NCBI RefSeq assembly: GCF_000971395.1
Contig: NZ_BBME01000010.1
Location: forward strand, 186,001 to 250,000
Direction of reading: 5' to 3'
Length of the DNA stretch: 64,000 bases
Source: Demequina iriomotensis
GTDB taxonomy: Bacteria; Actinomycetota; Actinomycetes; Actinomycetales; Demequinaceae
In this document: positions 55,772 to 63,583 of the stretch, piece after piece
How positions within the stretch are numbered: position 1 is the first letter of the stretch
Layout: every line of letters starts with the position of its first letter
Notes under the pieces: generated by a model
Seen by the model: the letters and a program-made list of their open reading frames with translations, nothing else
Told to the model about the DNA's origin: nothing
Databases searched by the model: none
Made by a program: the position numbers and the translations under genes

Positions 55772-56638
55772 TCAGCTCGCGGTGAGAGGCCCGTCGACCA
55801 GGTAGACCCGAGGGTGCAGCACCTCGAGCGTGATGCCGGCGGAGTCGGTGGCGACCGAGGCGTCGAAGTCGAGCCACGTTCCCCCGGCGACGCGGTACTG
55901 ACCCGTCCAGACGGTCTCGAGGGTGACGGTCGCGGCGTCGAGGGCACGTCCGTAGGCGTGGCTCACCGTCTCATGGGGGTAGGGCGCGCCGGGATCGGAG
56001 GTGGTCGTGGACTCGCCGTCGCCCCAGTCCCAGGTGTAGGTCGCGGGGGTCGCGCGGATGTCGACCTGGGCGCCGAGCAGCACCGCCGAGTGCGAGCGGA
56101 CGTCCCCGTCCGCATACGCGATGGTCGGGACCGTGGCGAGTACCTGCCCGGTGCCGGGCTGCAGCGTCACGACGGGCGAGTCGAGGTGCAGCGTGGTCCA
56201 TTCATGCTCGATGAGGGCCATGAGCTCGGACTCGCTGGGGCAGGAGTACCAGGTCTCGAGCGCCCAGTCGGTCCAGGCGCCGTCGACGAGCGTGCGCGAC
56301 CACAGCGGAAGGATCGGGGTCATGCCCGCCGGGCAGGCGAAGGTCCCGCCGGCGTTGGGGCTGCAGGCCTCGTCCTCCGCCATGGGCGAGTCGGGGGTGC
56401 AGCCGGGCGCGCGAAGGTACTCGACGGGCGGGCCGTTCGAGGAGGGGGTGGCTCCCGACCCACCACCGCCGCCAGGCGAGTTGCAGTGAGCGTCGTTGCG
56501 AAAGTCGTCGCTCTCTTGGTTGGTTTTCGCGCCCCACGTGGCATCGGGTGATGGCGTCGGCGACGGCTGCGATGGACCTGCGACGGTTCCCATCAATGCG
56601 ACGAAGAGGCTGACCGTGTGCACCTGCACCCAACTCAT
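55772..56638 (-). CDS. Exported PKD-like protein, DUF6318-linked
   Basis: The 288-residue protein has a signal sequence (VSLFVALMGTVAG), a Ser/Gly/Pro-rich segment with cysteines (about 45-105), and a region with TYTWDWGDGESTTTSDPGAPYPHETVSHAY. The WDWGDG...VSHAY pattern is typical of PKD-type beta-sandwiches on exported proteins. I do not recognise a catalytic motif. The ATG overlaps the stop of the DUF6318 lipoprotein, so the two work as a pair. Wall or pilus association is a guess. Confidence 0.65.
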   Translation of the reverse strand: MSWVQVHTVSLFVALMGTVAGPSQPSPTPSPDATWGAKTNQESDDFRNDAHCNSPGGGGGSGATPSSNGPPVEYLRAPGCTPDSPMAEDEACSPNAGGTFACPAGMTPILPLWSRTLVDGAWTDWALETWYSCPSESELMALIEHEWTTLHLDSPVVTLQPGTGQVLATVPTIAYADGDVRSHSAVLLGAQVDIRATPATYTWDWGDGESTTTSDPGAPYPHETVSHAYGRALDAATVTLETVWTGQYRVAGGTWLDFDASVATDSAGITLEVLHPRVYLVDGPLTAS

Positions 56639-57267
56639 TGCACATCCTCGACCCGCACTCCGGCAATCACCCAGCGCTCTGCAATGAATGCAAGCCTCAA
56701 CTCGAAGGTCGCTGCGCCACTTTCCTCAACAGTGCGCCCACCGCCCTCACCATCGCGAAGCCGCGCCTCGGCTACCTTGGCCGACGCCGAGTACGCGGCG
56801 AGAGTGTCTTCGAGCATCTCGGCTCTTACGCTCGCCGAGTCCACGTCGACTTCGCCTCCAACTGCCTCAAGCCCCTGGTCTGCGATAGCCGAAACATTCG
56901 TGAGCGCACCAGCGCAGTACTGACACCCCTCCCCCGACAACGCCTCCCAGACCCGCGTATCACCCGTGTGGAACATCGGTGCGTACTGCTCGAGGAAGAA
57001 CCTCGCCGTCACCATCGCGCCCACCAGGTCAGGACGATCGGCGCCGTCGGGCATCAGCTCCCAGAGCTCCTCGTTGGTGAGCGGCGCGTCCGACGGCGAC
57101 ACGGACGGCGACGGGGTCGGGCTCGGCTCCGCGACCACCGTGCCGGCGACCGTCGGCGACTCGGTCACGATGGGCGTCACCTCACCCGTGCATCCAGCGA
57201 GCAGCACGGCCGCACCCGCGCCGACGCACGCGACGCGCGCCACACGCCCCTCGAGTCCGAATCGCAT
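56635..57267 (-). CDS. DUF6318-type lipoprotein
   Basis: The 210-residue lipoprotein starts MRFGLEGRVARVACVGAGAAVLLAGC, has a Pro/Ser/Thr linker, then a domain (about 70-210) with MVTARFFLEQYAPMFHTGDTRVWEALSGEGCQYCAG and a C-terminal strand ERWVIAGVRVED. This fits the DUF6318 family of Micrococcales. Function is unknown. Codon use is less GC-biased here (about 56650-56950) than in neighbours, which hints at a different origin. A repeat cluster lies directly upstream. Confidence 0.7.
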   Translation of the reverse strand: MRFGLEGRVARVACVGAGAAVLLAGCTGEVTPIVTESPTVAGTVVAEPSPTPSPSVSPSDAPLTNEELWELMPDGADRPDLVGAMVTARFFLEQYAPMFHTGDTRVWEALSGEGCQYCAGALTNVSAIADQGLEAVGGEVDVDSASVRAEMLEDTLAAYSASAKVAEARLRDGEGGGRTVEESGAATFELRLAFIAERWVIAGVRVEDVQ

Positions 57268-57305
57268 GAAACCGAAGGTATCGGTCAAATCGCCCTGGCA
57301 GAAGA

Positions 57306-57502
57306 CCAGATTCGCGATCTGGGGACACCAACAACGTCGCGAGCGCAGAATCTGGGCTAATCGTGTCGTTTCGAGCCGCGAAGATCAGCGAACCTGGGCG
57401 AATCGTGTCGCGCGCCGCCACCCACACCCCCCAAGCGACACGAATCCCCACGGTTGACGAGTCGGAGGGCTCGAGAGCGACAGGATCCCGCACGGTTGCA
57501 GC
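57306..57502. repeat. Cluster of GACACGAT...CCAGGTT repeats upstream of the DUF6318 operon
   Basis: Two reversed copies (aatctgggctaatcgtgtc, 57349-57367; aacctgggcgaatcgtgtc, 57391-57409) are followed by two divergent forward copies (near 57436 and 57478, ending cacggttg). A small hairpin CCAGAT/ATCTGG lies at 57307-57322. The region (57268-57548) has no gene. The arrangement of two reversed and two forward copies mirrors the ndk-apt cluster. Confidence 0.65.
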
Positions 57503-57548
57503 GCCGCGATGCGGGGACCCGCGCACACAGCGCCGCGGCCCCGGACCC

Positions 57549-58025
57549 CTACCGCTCCGCGCGCTTGCCCAGCCCGGGCACGAACTTCCCGGTCCGCGCC
57601 GCGTAGGCCGCATAGCCCGCGTAGGCGGACACCAGGTACCGCTCCTCGACCCGGGTCTTGAGCTCGAAGAACGCGATGAGCACCAGCGCCGACACGAACG
57701 CCCACAGCCGCCCCGACCCGACCGCGAGGCCGAGCGCGATCGCGATGATCCCGGAGTACATCGGATGCCTCACATAGCCGTAGATCCCGCCCGCGGCGAG
57801 TCCCTCACCGTTGGGCATGGGCATCGGGGTGAGCGCGCGCCCCAGATCCTTGCCCGCCCAGAACATCCCGAGCAGCCCCAACAGGATCAGCGTCGAGCCG
57901 GCCCACAGGGAGCCCTCGATCCACGGCTCCGCCAGGAATGCGCTCAGGCCGACGGCGAGGAACACGAGCCCCTGCACCCCGACGAGCACCAGGCCCATGA
58001 CCGAATCCTTCCGCGGCGACGACAT
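57549..58025 (-). CDS. Isoprenylcysteine methyltransferase-like membrane protein
   Basis: The 158-residue protein has about four membrane segments and the signature GGIYGYVRHPMYSGIIAIALGL, then LKTRVEERYLVSAYAGY. RHPxYxG plus the distal E-E-x-L is the SAM and acceptor site of the ICMT/PEMT family. In bacteria these modify small hydrophobic compounds or lipids, and the substrate is unknown. ATG 58025 or an internal ATG at 57998 could start it. Confidence 0.82.
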   Translation of the reverse strand: MSSPRKDSVMGLVLVGVQGLVFLAVGLSAFLAEPWIEGSLWAGSTLILLGLLGMFWAGKDLGRALTPMPMPNGEGLAAGGIYGYVRHPMYSGIIAIALGLAVGSGRLWAFVSALVLIAFFELKTRVEERYLVSAYAGYAAYAARTGKFVPGLGKRAER

Positions 58026-58034
58026 CGCGTCAGG

Positions 58035-59174
58035 TTACCTGGCGCTCCCGGGCTCGGCGTGAGGCTCGTGCGCCTCCGCTGTCTCCGACACCTCCGGCTG
58101 GTGCTCCTCGATCCAGCCGTCCACGGTCTCCCACCACTCGAACAGCCACGCCTCGCGCGCCTCGCGGCCCGCGGGGACCGTGCCGGGATCGGCGGTCCAG
58201 CCCTTGAGGACGATGCGCTTGTCGACCGGCAGCTCGCGCCACACGTCCGCGACGGTCGAGAGCCGCTCGAGCCCCGTGTGGGCGACGACCACCACGGCCG
58301 CGTCGGGCCGCGCGTCCATCGCCGCCAGCACGCCCCCGGGGTGCGGCGGCATGACGTGGGGCATCCGCTCGGCGCGCGCCGCGAGCTCGTCGTGCCCAGC
58401 CGCGCGCAGCGCCTCGATCCGCCGGGCGCGGCGCCCCGGCGTCGCGTTGGCGCCCTCGGGGAAGATCAGCAGCGCGCCGGTCTCGCCCAGCTCCCCCGCG
58501 AGCGCCGCGATCGCCTCGGTGCCGCCGGGCGCCCCGACCGCACGATGCCGACGCGGCGTGAGGAACTGCGACGGGATCCGGTGCAGCAGGATGTCGATCG
58601 CCGGATCCCACTGCAGCGTGTCCTTGAGCACGATCGCGGGCGCCCGCCCGAAGCGGTTGAGCAGCGCGTCGACGATGATGAACGAATCCCCGGGCCCCGC
58701 ATGCCGGCACACCACGATGAGCGGGCGACCGGGAGCGATGGCGTCGAGGTCCGCGTCCTCGAGGTCGATCTCGAGGCGCAGCGTCCACCTCACCTGGGAG
58801 AACAGGAACCGCAGCATCCCCCGGGCGAGGGCGAGGTGCCGTCGCTGCGAGCGCTCGGATCTGATCCCCGTGCCGAAGCCATGCCACACCCACAGCCCCG
58901 CGAGCGCGATGACGCACGCGGCATCCCACAGCAGGTAGAAGCCGGCGAGCCAGACGATGCGCGTGAGACGCATGCGCCCGGGCAGCGCGAGGCTCACGAC
59001 GGCCGCGATCACCACGACGTACCAGACCGCGATGGGCAGCCACACGAACGCGAGCAGCACGAACGCGGGCGCGATGACCACGCGCCGCACCCAGCGCGGC
59101 GGCAGCCGCCACCAGCGCACGCGGCGGGGCGACCGCCGCTCCCCCGCCGCCGCGGACTCGGCGCCGCCGCTCAC
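58035..59174 (-). CDS. PlsC-like 1-acyl-glycerol-phosphate acyltransferase family protein
   Basis: The 379-residue membrane protein has three hydrophobic segments in its first 140 residues. Then comes an acyltransferase domain with the H-x4-D motif in VVCRHAGPGDSF and FPEGANATPG for the substrate-binding loop. The family acylates lysophospholipids. GTG 59174 overlaps the patatin stop (GTGA), so a phospholipid acyl-exchange pair with the patatin-like lipase is plausible. Confidence 0.85.
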   Translation of the reverse strand: MSGGAESAAAGERRSPRRVRWWRLPPRWVRRVVIAPAFVLLAFVWLPIAVWYVVVIAAVVSLALPGRMRLTRIVWLAGFYLLWDAACVIALAGLWVWHGFGTGIRSERSQRRHLALARGMLRFLFSQVRWTLRLEIDLEDADLDAIAPGRPLIVVCRHAGPGDSFIIVDALLNRFGRAPAIVLKDTLQWDPAIDILLHRIPSQFLTPRRHRAVGAPGGTEAIAALAGELGETGALLIFPEGANATPGRRARRIEALRAAGHDELAARAERMPHVMPPHPGGVLAAMDARPDAAVVVVAHTGLERLSTVADVWRELPVDKRIVLKGWTADPGTVPAGREAREAWLFEWWETVDGWIEEHQPEVSETAEAHEPHAEPGSAR

Positions 59175-60001
59175 GAACGCCCCGCCAGCCCCGCGAGGTA
59201 CTCCGCGGTGGCGACCCGCGCCGCCTCGATGCGGGCGTGCGTGCGGTCGAGCCGCCGGTACGCCCCCAGCCGCTCGTCTCCGGGCTGCTTGCCGCCGTAC
59301 GGCAGCACATGCAGCTCGACATGCGCGGGCACGTCCGCGCGCTCGCGCTGGAAGCGATGCCTGCGCGCGATCTCGAACGACACGCGCGCCACATCCGACG
59401 GCTTGCGCGGCGGGTGCAGCGGCTCCTCGATCCGGCCCACCTGGAGCACGTAGACCGTGGTCGCGCCGCGCGCGACCGCCTCCCCGACGGGGATCGAGTT
59501 CACCATGCCGCCGTCGATGAAGTGCTCGTCGCCGATGCGCATCGGAGGCAGCGCCGCCGGCACCGACGCGCTCGCCAGCACCGCGTCGACCACCGGCCCC
59601 GCGTCGAACCAGTGCTCCGAGGCGCGCTCGATGCTCGCCGCGCACACGGCCAGCGGCACCGCGAGGTCCTCGAAGCGCGTCTCGGCGCCGATCATGTCCG
59701 CGATCAGCCCCCGCAATGCGTCCGGATCGTTGAGGTGCGTGCGCGACTTCGCGAGCCGGCGCAGCTGACGCGCGACGGACTCCCCGTAGACGGCGTTCGC
59801 GGTAGGCGACGCCCACGCACGCTCGAGCTGGTCAACCACGTGCAGCGTCGGGTCCTGCGCGACGGCCGCTCCGTTGATCGCGCCGATCGACGTCCCCACC
59901 ACCAGCTCGGGCACGATGCCCGCCTCGAGCAGCGCACGCAGCATCCCCACCTCGGTGGCGCCGCGCACGCCACCTCCACCCAGCACGAATGCGACGGTCA
60001 T
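59171..60001 (-). CDS. Patatin-like phospholipase
   Basis: The 276-residue protein starts MTVAFVLGGGGVRGATEVGM, with the oxyanion loop GGGGxRG. The nucleophile Ser is in VVGTSIGAINGA (GxSxG) and the Asp in FIDGGMVNSIPV (DGG). This is the Ser-Asp dyad set of patatin lipases. It is coupled to the acyltransferase gene. It is divergent from dipZ across a 72-base region that contains the SigK-like promoter. Confidence 0.9.
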   Translation of the reverse strand: MTVAFVLGGGGVRGATEVGMLRALLEAGIVPELVVGTSIGAINGAAVAQDPTLHVVDQLERAWASPTANAVYGESVARQLRRLAKSRTHLNDPDALRGLIADMIGAETRFEDLAVPLAVCAASIERASEHWFDAGPVVDAVLASASVPAALPPMRIGDEHFIDGGMVNSIPVGEAVARGATTVYVLQVGRIEEPLHPPRKPSDVARVSFEIARRHRFQRERADVPAHVELHVLPYGGKQPGDERLGAYRRLDRTHARIEAARVATAEYLAGLAGRS

Positions 60002-60039
60002 GATGTCAGCCTAGGTTGCAGGCATGACACCGCGCCCGC

Positions 60040-60067
60040 CCATCCCCCGGCCCCGCCGCTCCGAACG
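60040..60067 (+). promoter_or_regulatory. SigK-like promoter of dipZ
   Basis: CCATCC (60040-60045) and CGAACG (60062-60067) are separated by exactly 16 bases. The mycobacterial SigK consensus is CCATCC-N16/17-CGAATC. The predicted transcription start is within a base or two of ATG 60074, so dipZ mRNA would be leaderless, matching its missing ribosome-binding site. A second copy is at 61789. Confidence 0.75.
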
Positions 60068-60073
60068 CGGGTC

Positions 60074-61780
60074 ATGATCACGCTCATCGTCGTCGGACTG
60101 ATCTCCGGCATCATCACCGCCATCAGCCCATGCGTGCTGCCCGTGCTGCCAGCGATCCTCACCAGCGCAGCGCAGGACGGCGCGCACAGCCGCCGCCGGC
60201 CGCTGGTGGTGGTCGCGGGCCTGGTCCTCAGCTTCGCGTTCTTCACGCTGCTGGGCGGCATCCTGCTGTCGAGCCTGGGCTTGCCGGACGATCTGCTGCG
60301 GTGGGTGGGCATCGTGGTGCTCGCGATCGTGGGGCTGGGCCTCCTTATCCCCCAGGTGGGCGAGCTGCTCCAGCGCCCGTTCGAGCGCGTGCGCCCGCTC
60401 CGGATGGACCGCGAGGGCAACGGCTTCGTCATGGGCCTCGCGCTCGGCCTCGTGTTCGTGCCCTGCGCGGGCCCGATCCTCGCCTCCATCACGGTGCTCG
60501 CGGCCACCAACGGCGTGAGCTGGGGCCTCGTCGCCCTCACCCTCGCGTTCAGCGTCGGCATCGCGATCCCGCTGCTGGGATTCGGCCTGGCGGGCCAGGC
60601 GATGTTCTCGCGCATCAAGGCGGTCCGCGAGCGCCTCCAGCTCATCCGCAGCATCTCCGGCGCCGTGCTGATCGCGACGGCCCTGGTCATCGCCACCAAC
60701 GTCGCCGAGCCCCTCCAGCGCGCGGTGCCCGGCTGGCTCGCGAGCGCGCAGAGCAGCATCGAGGACAACGACGCCGTCCGCGGCGAGCTCGACACCCTCG
60801 CGGGGCGTGAGGACGATGCGCAGGCCGGCTCCGCGTCCGACGACGAGCAGTTCACGTTCGACGAATGCGCCGACGAGCCCGCCACGCTCCACAACTGCGG
60901 CCCCGCGCGGGACCTGCCCGGCATCGACGCGTGGCTCAACACCGACGACGGCCAGGCGCTCGACCTCGAGTCGCTCGAGGGCCAGGTGGTCCTGCTCGAC
61001 TTCTGGACCTACAGCTGCATCAACTGCCAGCGCACCTTCCCCTACCTCACCGCGTGGGACGAGCGCTATCGCGACGAGGGCCTCACCATCATCGGCGTGC
61101 ACACGCCCGAGTTCGCCTTCGAGAAGGTGGTGGACAACGTCGCCGACGCGACCGACAGGTACGGCATCGACTACCCCGTCGCGATCGACAACGAGTACCG
61201 GACGTGGCGCGAGTGGGACCAGCGCTTCTGGCCCGCGCACTACCTGATCGATCAGGAGGGCATCGTCCGCCAGGTCCACTACGGCGAGGGCGCCTACGCC
61301 GAGACCGAGGAGCTCATCCAGGAGCTGCTCGACACCGCCCCGCAGCAGGTGGTCGACATGGACACCGGTGGGCACACCGCGGGACGCACGCAGGAGACGT
61401 ACCTCGGGTACGCGCGCCTGCAGTACGCGGACAACCGCGGCCAGGTGGTCGAGGACAAGCCCGTGTACTTCGGCCACGACGCGTTCCCCGAGCCGGGTCA
61501 CTTCGCCTACGTGGGCGAGTGGACGGTCACCGACGAGTACGCGCTGGCCGGCGAGGGCGCGATGCTCATGCTCAACTTCTACGCCGCCGACGCCCACCTG
61601 GTGATGGCGGGCCACGGCGAGGTGCGCGTGACGCTGCTCGGCGACGACTCCTACGAGCGCACCGTCGAGGTCGACGGCACCGCGGACCTCTACGACCTGT
61701 GGGAGGGCGACCCCGCGCAGGACGTGATGATCCTCGAGTTCACCGCCGGCGTCGAGGCCTACGCGTTCACCTTCGGGTGA
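60074..61780 (+). CDS. dipZ: DipZ-like thiol-disulfide transport protein (CcdA + TlpA-like domains)
   Basis: The 568-residue protein has an N-terminal CcdA/DsbD-type membrane domain with cysteines in ISPCVLPVLPA and FVPCAGPIL, six segments in all. An extracytoplasmic thioredoxin-like domain follows with the CxxC motif in DFWTYSCINCQRTFPYL, then a C-terminal beta domain (about 440-568). It relays cytosolic thioredoxin electrons to exported proteins. In Mycobacterium tuberculosis dipZ is a SigK-regulon gene, and here it precedes a sigK-rskA pair with matching promoters. Confidence 0.9.
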   Translation: MITLIVVGLISGIITAISPCVLPVLPAILTSAAQDGAHSRRRPLVVVAGLVLSFAFFTLLGGILLSSLGLPDDLLRWVGIVVLAIVGLGLLIPQVGELLQRPFERVRPLRMDREGNGFVMGLALGLVFVPCAGPILASITVLAATNGVSWGLVALTLAFSVGIAIPLLGFGLAGQAMFSRIKAVRERLQLIRSISGAVLIATALVIATNVAEPLQRAVPGWLASAQSSIEDNDAVRGELDTLAGREDDAQAGSASDDEQFTFDECADEPATLHNCGPARDLPGIDAWLNTDDGQALDLESLEGQVVLLDFWTYSCINCQRTFPYLTAWDERYRDEGLTIIGVHTPEFAFEKVVDNVADATDRYGIDYPVAIDNEYRTWREWDQRFWPAHYLIDQEGIVRQVHYGEGAYAETEELIQELLDTAPQQVVDMDTGGHTAGRTQETYLGYARLQYADNRGQVVEDKPVYFGHDAFPEPGHFAYVGEWTVTDEYALAGEGAMLMLNFYAADAHLVMAGHGEVRVTLLGDDSYERTVEVDGTADLYDLWEGDPAQDVMILEFTAGVEAYAFTFG

Positions 61781-61788
61781 GCCGTCAC

Positions 61789-61816
61789 CCATCCACGCGC
61801 ACGCCCGCGCCGAACA
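61789..61816 (+). promoter_or_regulatory. SigK-like promoter of the Met-rich lipoprotein
   Basis: CCATCC (61789-61794) and CGAACA (61811-61816) are again exactly 16 bases apart. The leader to ATG 61864 is about 40 bases and contains AGGGAGGAACC. sigK and rskA follow without a similar box of their own, so they may be read from this promoter, which gives autoregulation. Confidence 0.75.
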
Positions 61817-61863
61817 GTCGACATCGGGCCCCCACCCGGGGCGGCCCGTCTCAGGGAGGAACC

Positions 61864-62145
61864 ATGTACCGAATGCGCACCCTGGCCGTCCCGGCCCTCA
61901 TCCTGCTCGCCGGCTCCACGCTCGCCGCGTGCGGGGACACCGAGCCCGCCTCGACCTCGTCGGACGACACGATGATGGAGGAGACGATGGAGCCCGAGAC
62001 CATGGAGTCCGAGGACACGATGATGGAGGACGACTCCACCATGGAATCCGACGACGAGATGATGGAGGAGGACGACTCGATGATGTCCGAGTCGCCCGAC
62101 GCCATGATGTCGGAGGACGACGAGATGATGGAGGACGAGGGCTGA
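61864..62145 (+). CDS. Short lipoprotein with Met/Asp/Glu-rich low-complexity tail
   Basis: The 93-residue protein has a lipoprotein signal (LLAGSTLAAC lipobox). The rest is nearly all Met, Asp, Glu, Ser and Thr, in repeated MMEE, DTMMED, DEMMEED units. Clustered Met next to acidic residues suggests soft-metal binding, such as Cu(I), or a methionine oxidation sink outside the membrane. Its place between dipZ and sigK-rskA supports an envelope redox or metal role. I do not recognise a named family. Confidence 0.7.
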   Translation: MYRMRTLAVPALILLAGSTLAACGDTEPASTSSDDTMMEETMEPETMESEDTMMEDDSTMESDDEMMEEDDSMMSESPDAMMSEDDEMMEDEG

Positions 62146-62177
62146 TCGCCCGGTGAGGGACGATGCGGGGGGACGGC

Positions 62178-62819
62178 ATGAGCGCGCAGCGGCGTGAGCG
62201 GGGGCTTCGGGCGGTGCCCGGCGGCTCCGACGCCGTCGGCGCGCCCGCGAGCCGGCCGGGCCAGGACGCCGCGCGTCTCGCGGACCTCCTCGTGCGATCC
62301 GGTCGCGGCGACGCGGCCGCGTTCGAGGAGCTCTACGACGCGCTCGCCGGAACGGTCCACGGGCTCGCCCACCGCATCGTCCGCGATCCCCACCTGGCGG
62401 AGGACGTCGCTCAGGAGGCGCTGGTCGAGGTGTGGCGCGTCGCCGCGCGCTACCGCCCCGATCAGGGCTCGGCGCGCGCATGGGTGATGACCATCGCCCA
62501 CCGCCGTGCCGTGGACCGGGTGCGCTCCGAGCAGTCCCACGCCGATCGCCTGCTCACGCACGGCGCGCGGCACTCCGGCGAGGTCGAGCACCCCGAGCAG
62601 GTGGTGGACACGATGGACGCCCAGTGGCGGGCGGCGCGCGTGCGGCGCGGCCTCGCCGCCCTCACCCCGCTCCAGCGCGAGGCGCTCGAGCTCACCTACT
62701 ACAAGGGCTACACGAACCGGCAGCTGGCCGAGTCTCTCGGCATCCCGCTCGGCACGGCGAAGGCGAGGATCCGGGATGCGATGATCCGTCTGCGGGACGG
62801 CTGGGAGGTGGCGCGATGA
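62178..62819 (+). CDS. sigK: ECF sigma factor, SigK-like
   Basis: The 213-residue ECF sigma factor has region 2 (about 40-105) with FEELYDALAGTVHGLAHRIVRDPHLAEDVAQEALVEVWRVAARY and region 4 (about 150-205) with LTPLQREALELTYYKGYTNRQLAESLGIPLGTAKARIRDAM. Start ATG 62178 has GGGGGGA upstream. ATG 62163 is possible but falls in a GGGACGATGCGGG word copy. The stop overlaps rskA (ATGA). SigK assignment rests on the rskA partner and the promoter match at dipZ. Confidence 0.85.
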   Translation: MSAQRRERGLRAVPGGSDAVGAPASRPGQDAARLADLLVRSGRGDAAAFEELYDALAGTVHGLAHRIVRDPHLAEDVAQEALVEVWRVAARYRPDQGSARAWVMTIAHRRAVDRVRSEQSHADRLLTHGARHSGEVEHPEQVVDTMDAQWRAARVRRGLAALTPLQREALELTYYKGYTNRQLAESLGIPLGTAKARIRDAMIRLRDGWEVAR

Positions 62820-63580
62820 GCGAGAACGTGCACGCCCTCATCGGCGCGTACGCGGTGGACGCGGTGACGCCCGCCGAGCGCGACGAGTTCGAGTCGCACC
62901 TGGGCGCGTGCGAGGACTGCGCCGTCGAGCTCGCCGGCCTGCAGGAGGCCACGGCGGTCCTCGCCGAGGCCGAGGCGAGCGCGCCTCCGGCCACCCTCAA
63001 GGCACGCGTGATGGCCGACATCGCCCGCACCCCGCAGGCCGCCCCCCCCACCCGGGACGACCGCGACGCCGCAGGACCCATGCCCGCCGAGGGGGCATCG
63101 GCCGCGTCGGCGACCGCCGCATCGTCCCGTCGCCGACTGTGGCCGCGGCTCACGCTCGCGGCGGCGAGCGTCGCGGTGCTCGCGGTCGGAGGCCTGGTGG
63201 GATCGTCGCTGGTGCAGCAGCGCCAGGAGGAGCTCGCGCTCGAGAAGGACGTGATGATGGTGACGAGCGCGCCCGATGCGCACTCGATGGACCTGGGCCT
63301 CGGCGCGGCTCACCTGGTGATGAGCGACAAGATGTCCTCCGTGGTCGCGATGGGCGAGGACTGCCCCGAGCCCGAGGCGGGCATGGAGTACCAGCTGTGG
63401 GTGGTGATGGCGGACGGCTCCAAGCACGCCGGGCCGACGTTCGCGCCGGAGCCCGACGGCAGCTTCATGACCATGATGGAGATGGACATGGAGGGCGCCA
63501 CGGCCTTCGTGGTGACCGAGGAGCCCATGGGCGGCTCGGAGCAGCCGACCACCGACATGGTCGCCGTCGTCGAGCTGTAG
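62816..63580 (+). CDS. rskA: Anti-sigma factor, RskA-like
   Basis: The 254-residue membrane protein has an N-terminal ZAS-type anti-sigma domain with HLGACEDC (H-x3-C-x2-C), then one membrane helix (LTLAAASVAVLAVGGLVGSSLV, about 105-127). The extracytoplasmic C-terminal part is rich in Met (DVMMVTSAP, MTMMEMDMEG) and belongs to the RskA C-domain type. It sequesters SigK and is removed by regulated proteolysis. It is coupled to sigK by ATGA. Confidence 0.88.
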   Translation: MSENVHALIGAYAVDAVTPAERDEFESHLGACEDCAVELAGLQEATAVLAEAEASAPPATLKARVMADIARTPQAAPPTRDDRDAAGPMPAEGASAASATAASSRRRLWPRLTLAAASVAVLAVGGLVGSSLVQQRQEELALEKDVMMVTSAPDAHSMDLGLGAAHLVMSDKMSSVVAMGEDCPEPEAGMEYQLWVVMADGSKHAGPTFAPEPDGSFMTMMEMDMEGATAFVVTEEPMGGSEQPTTDMVAVVEL

Positions 63581-63583
63581 GGG

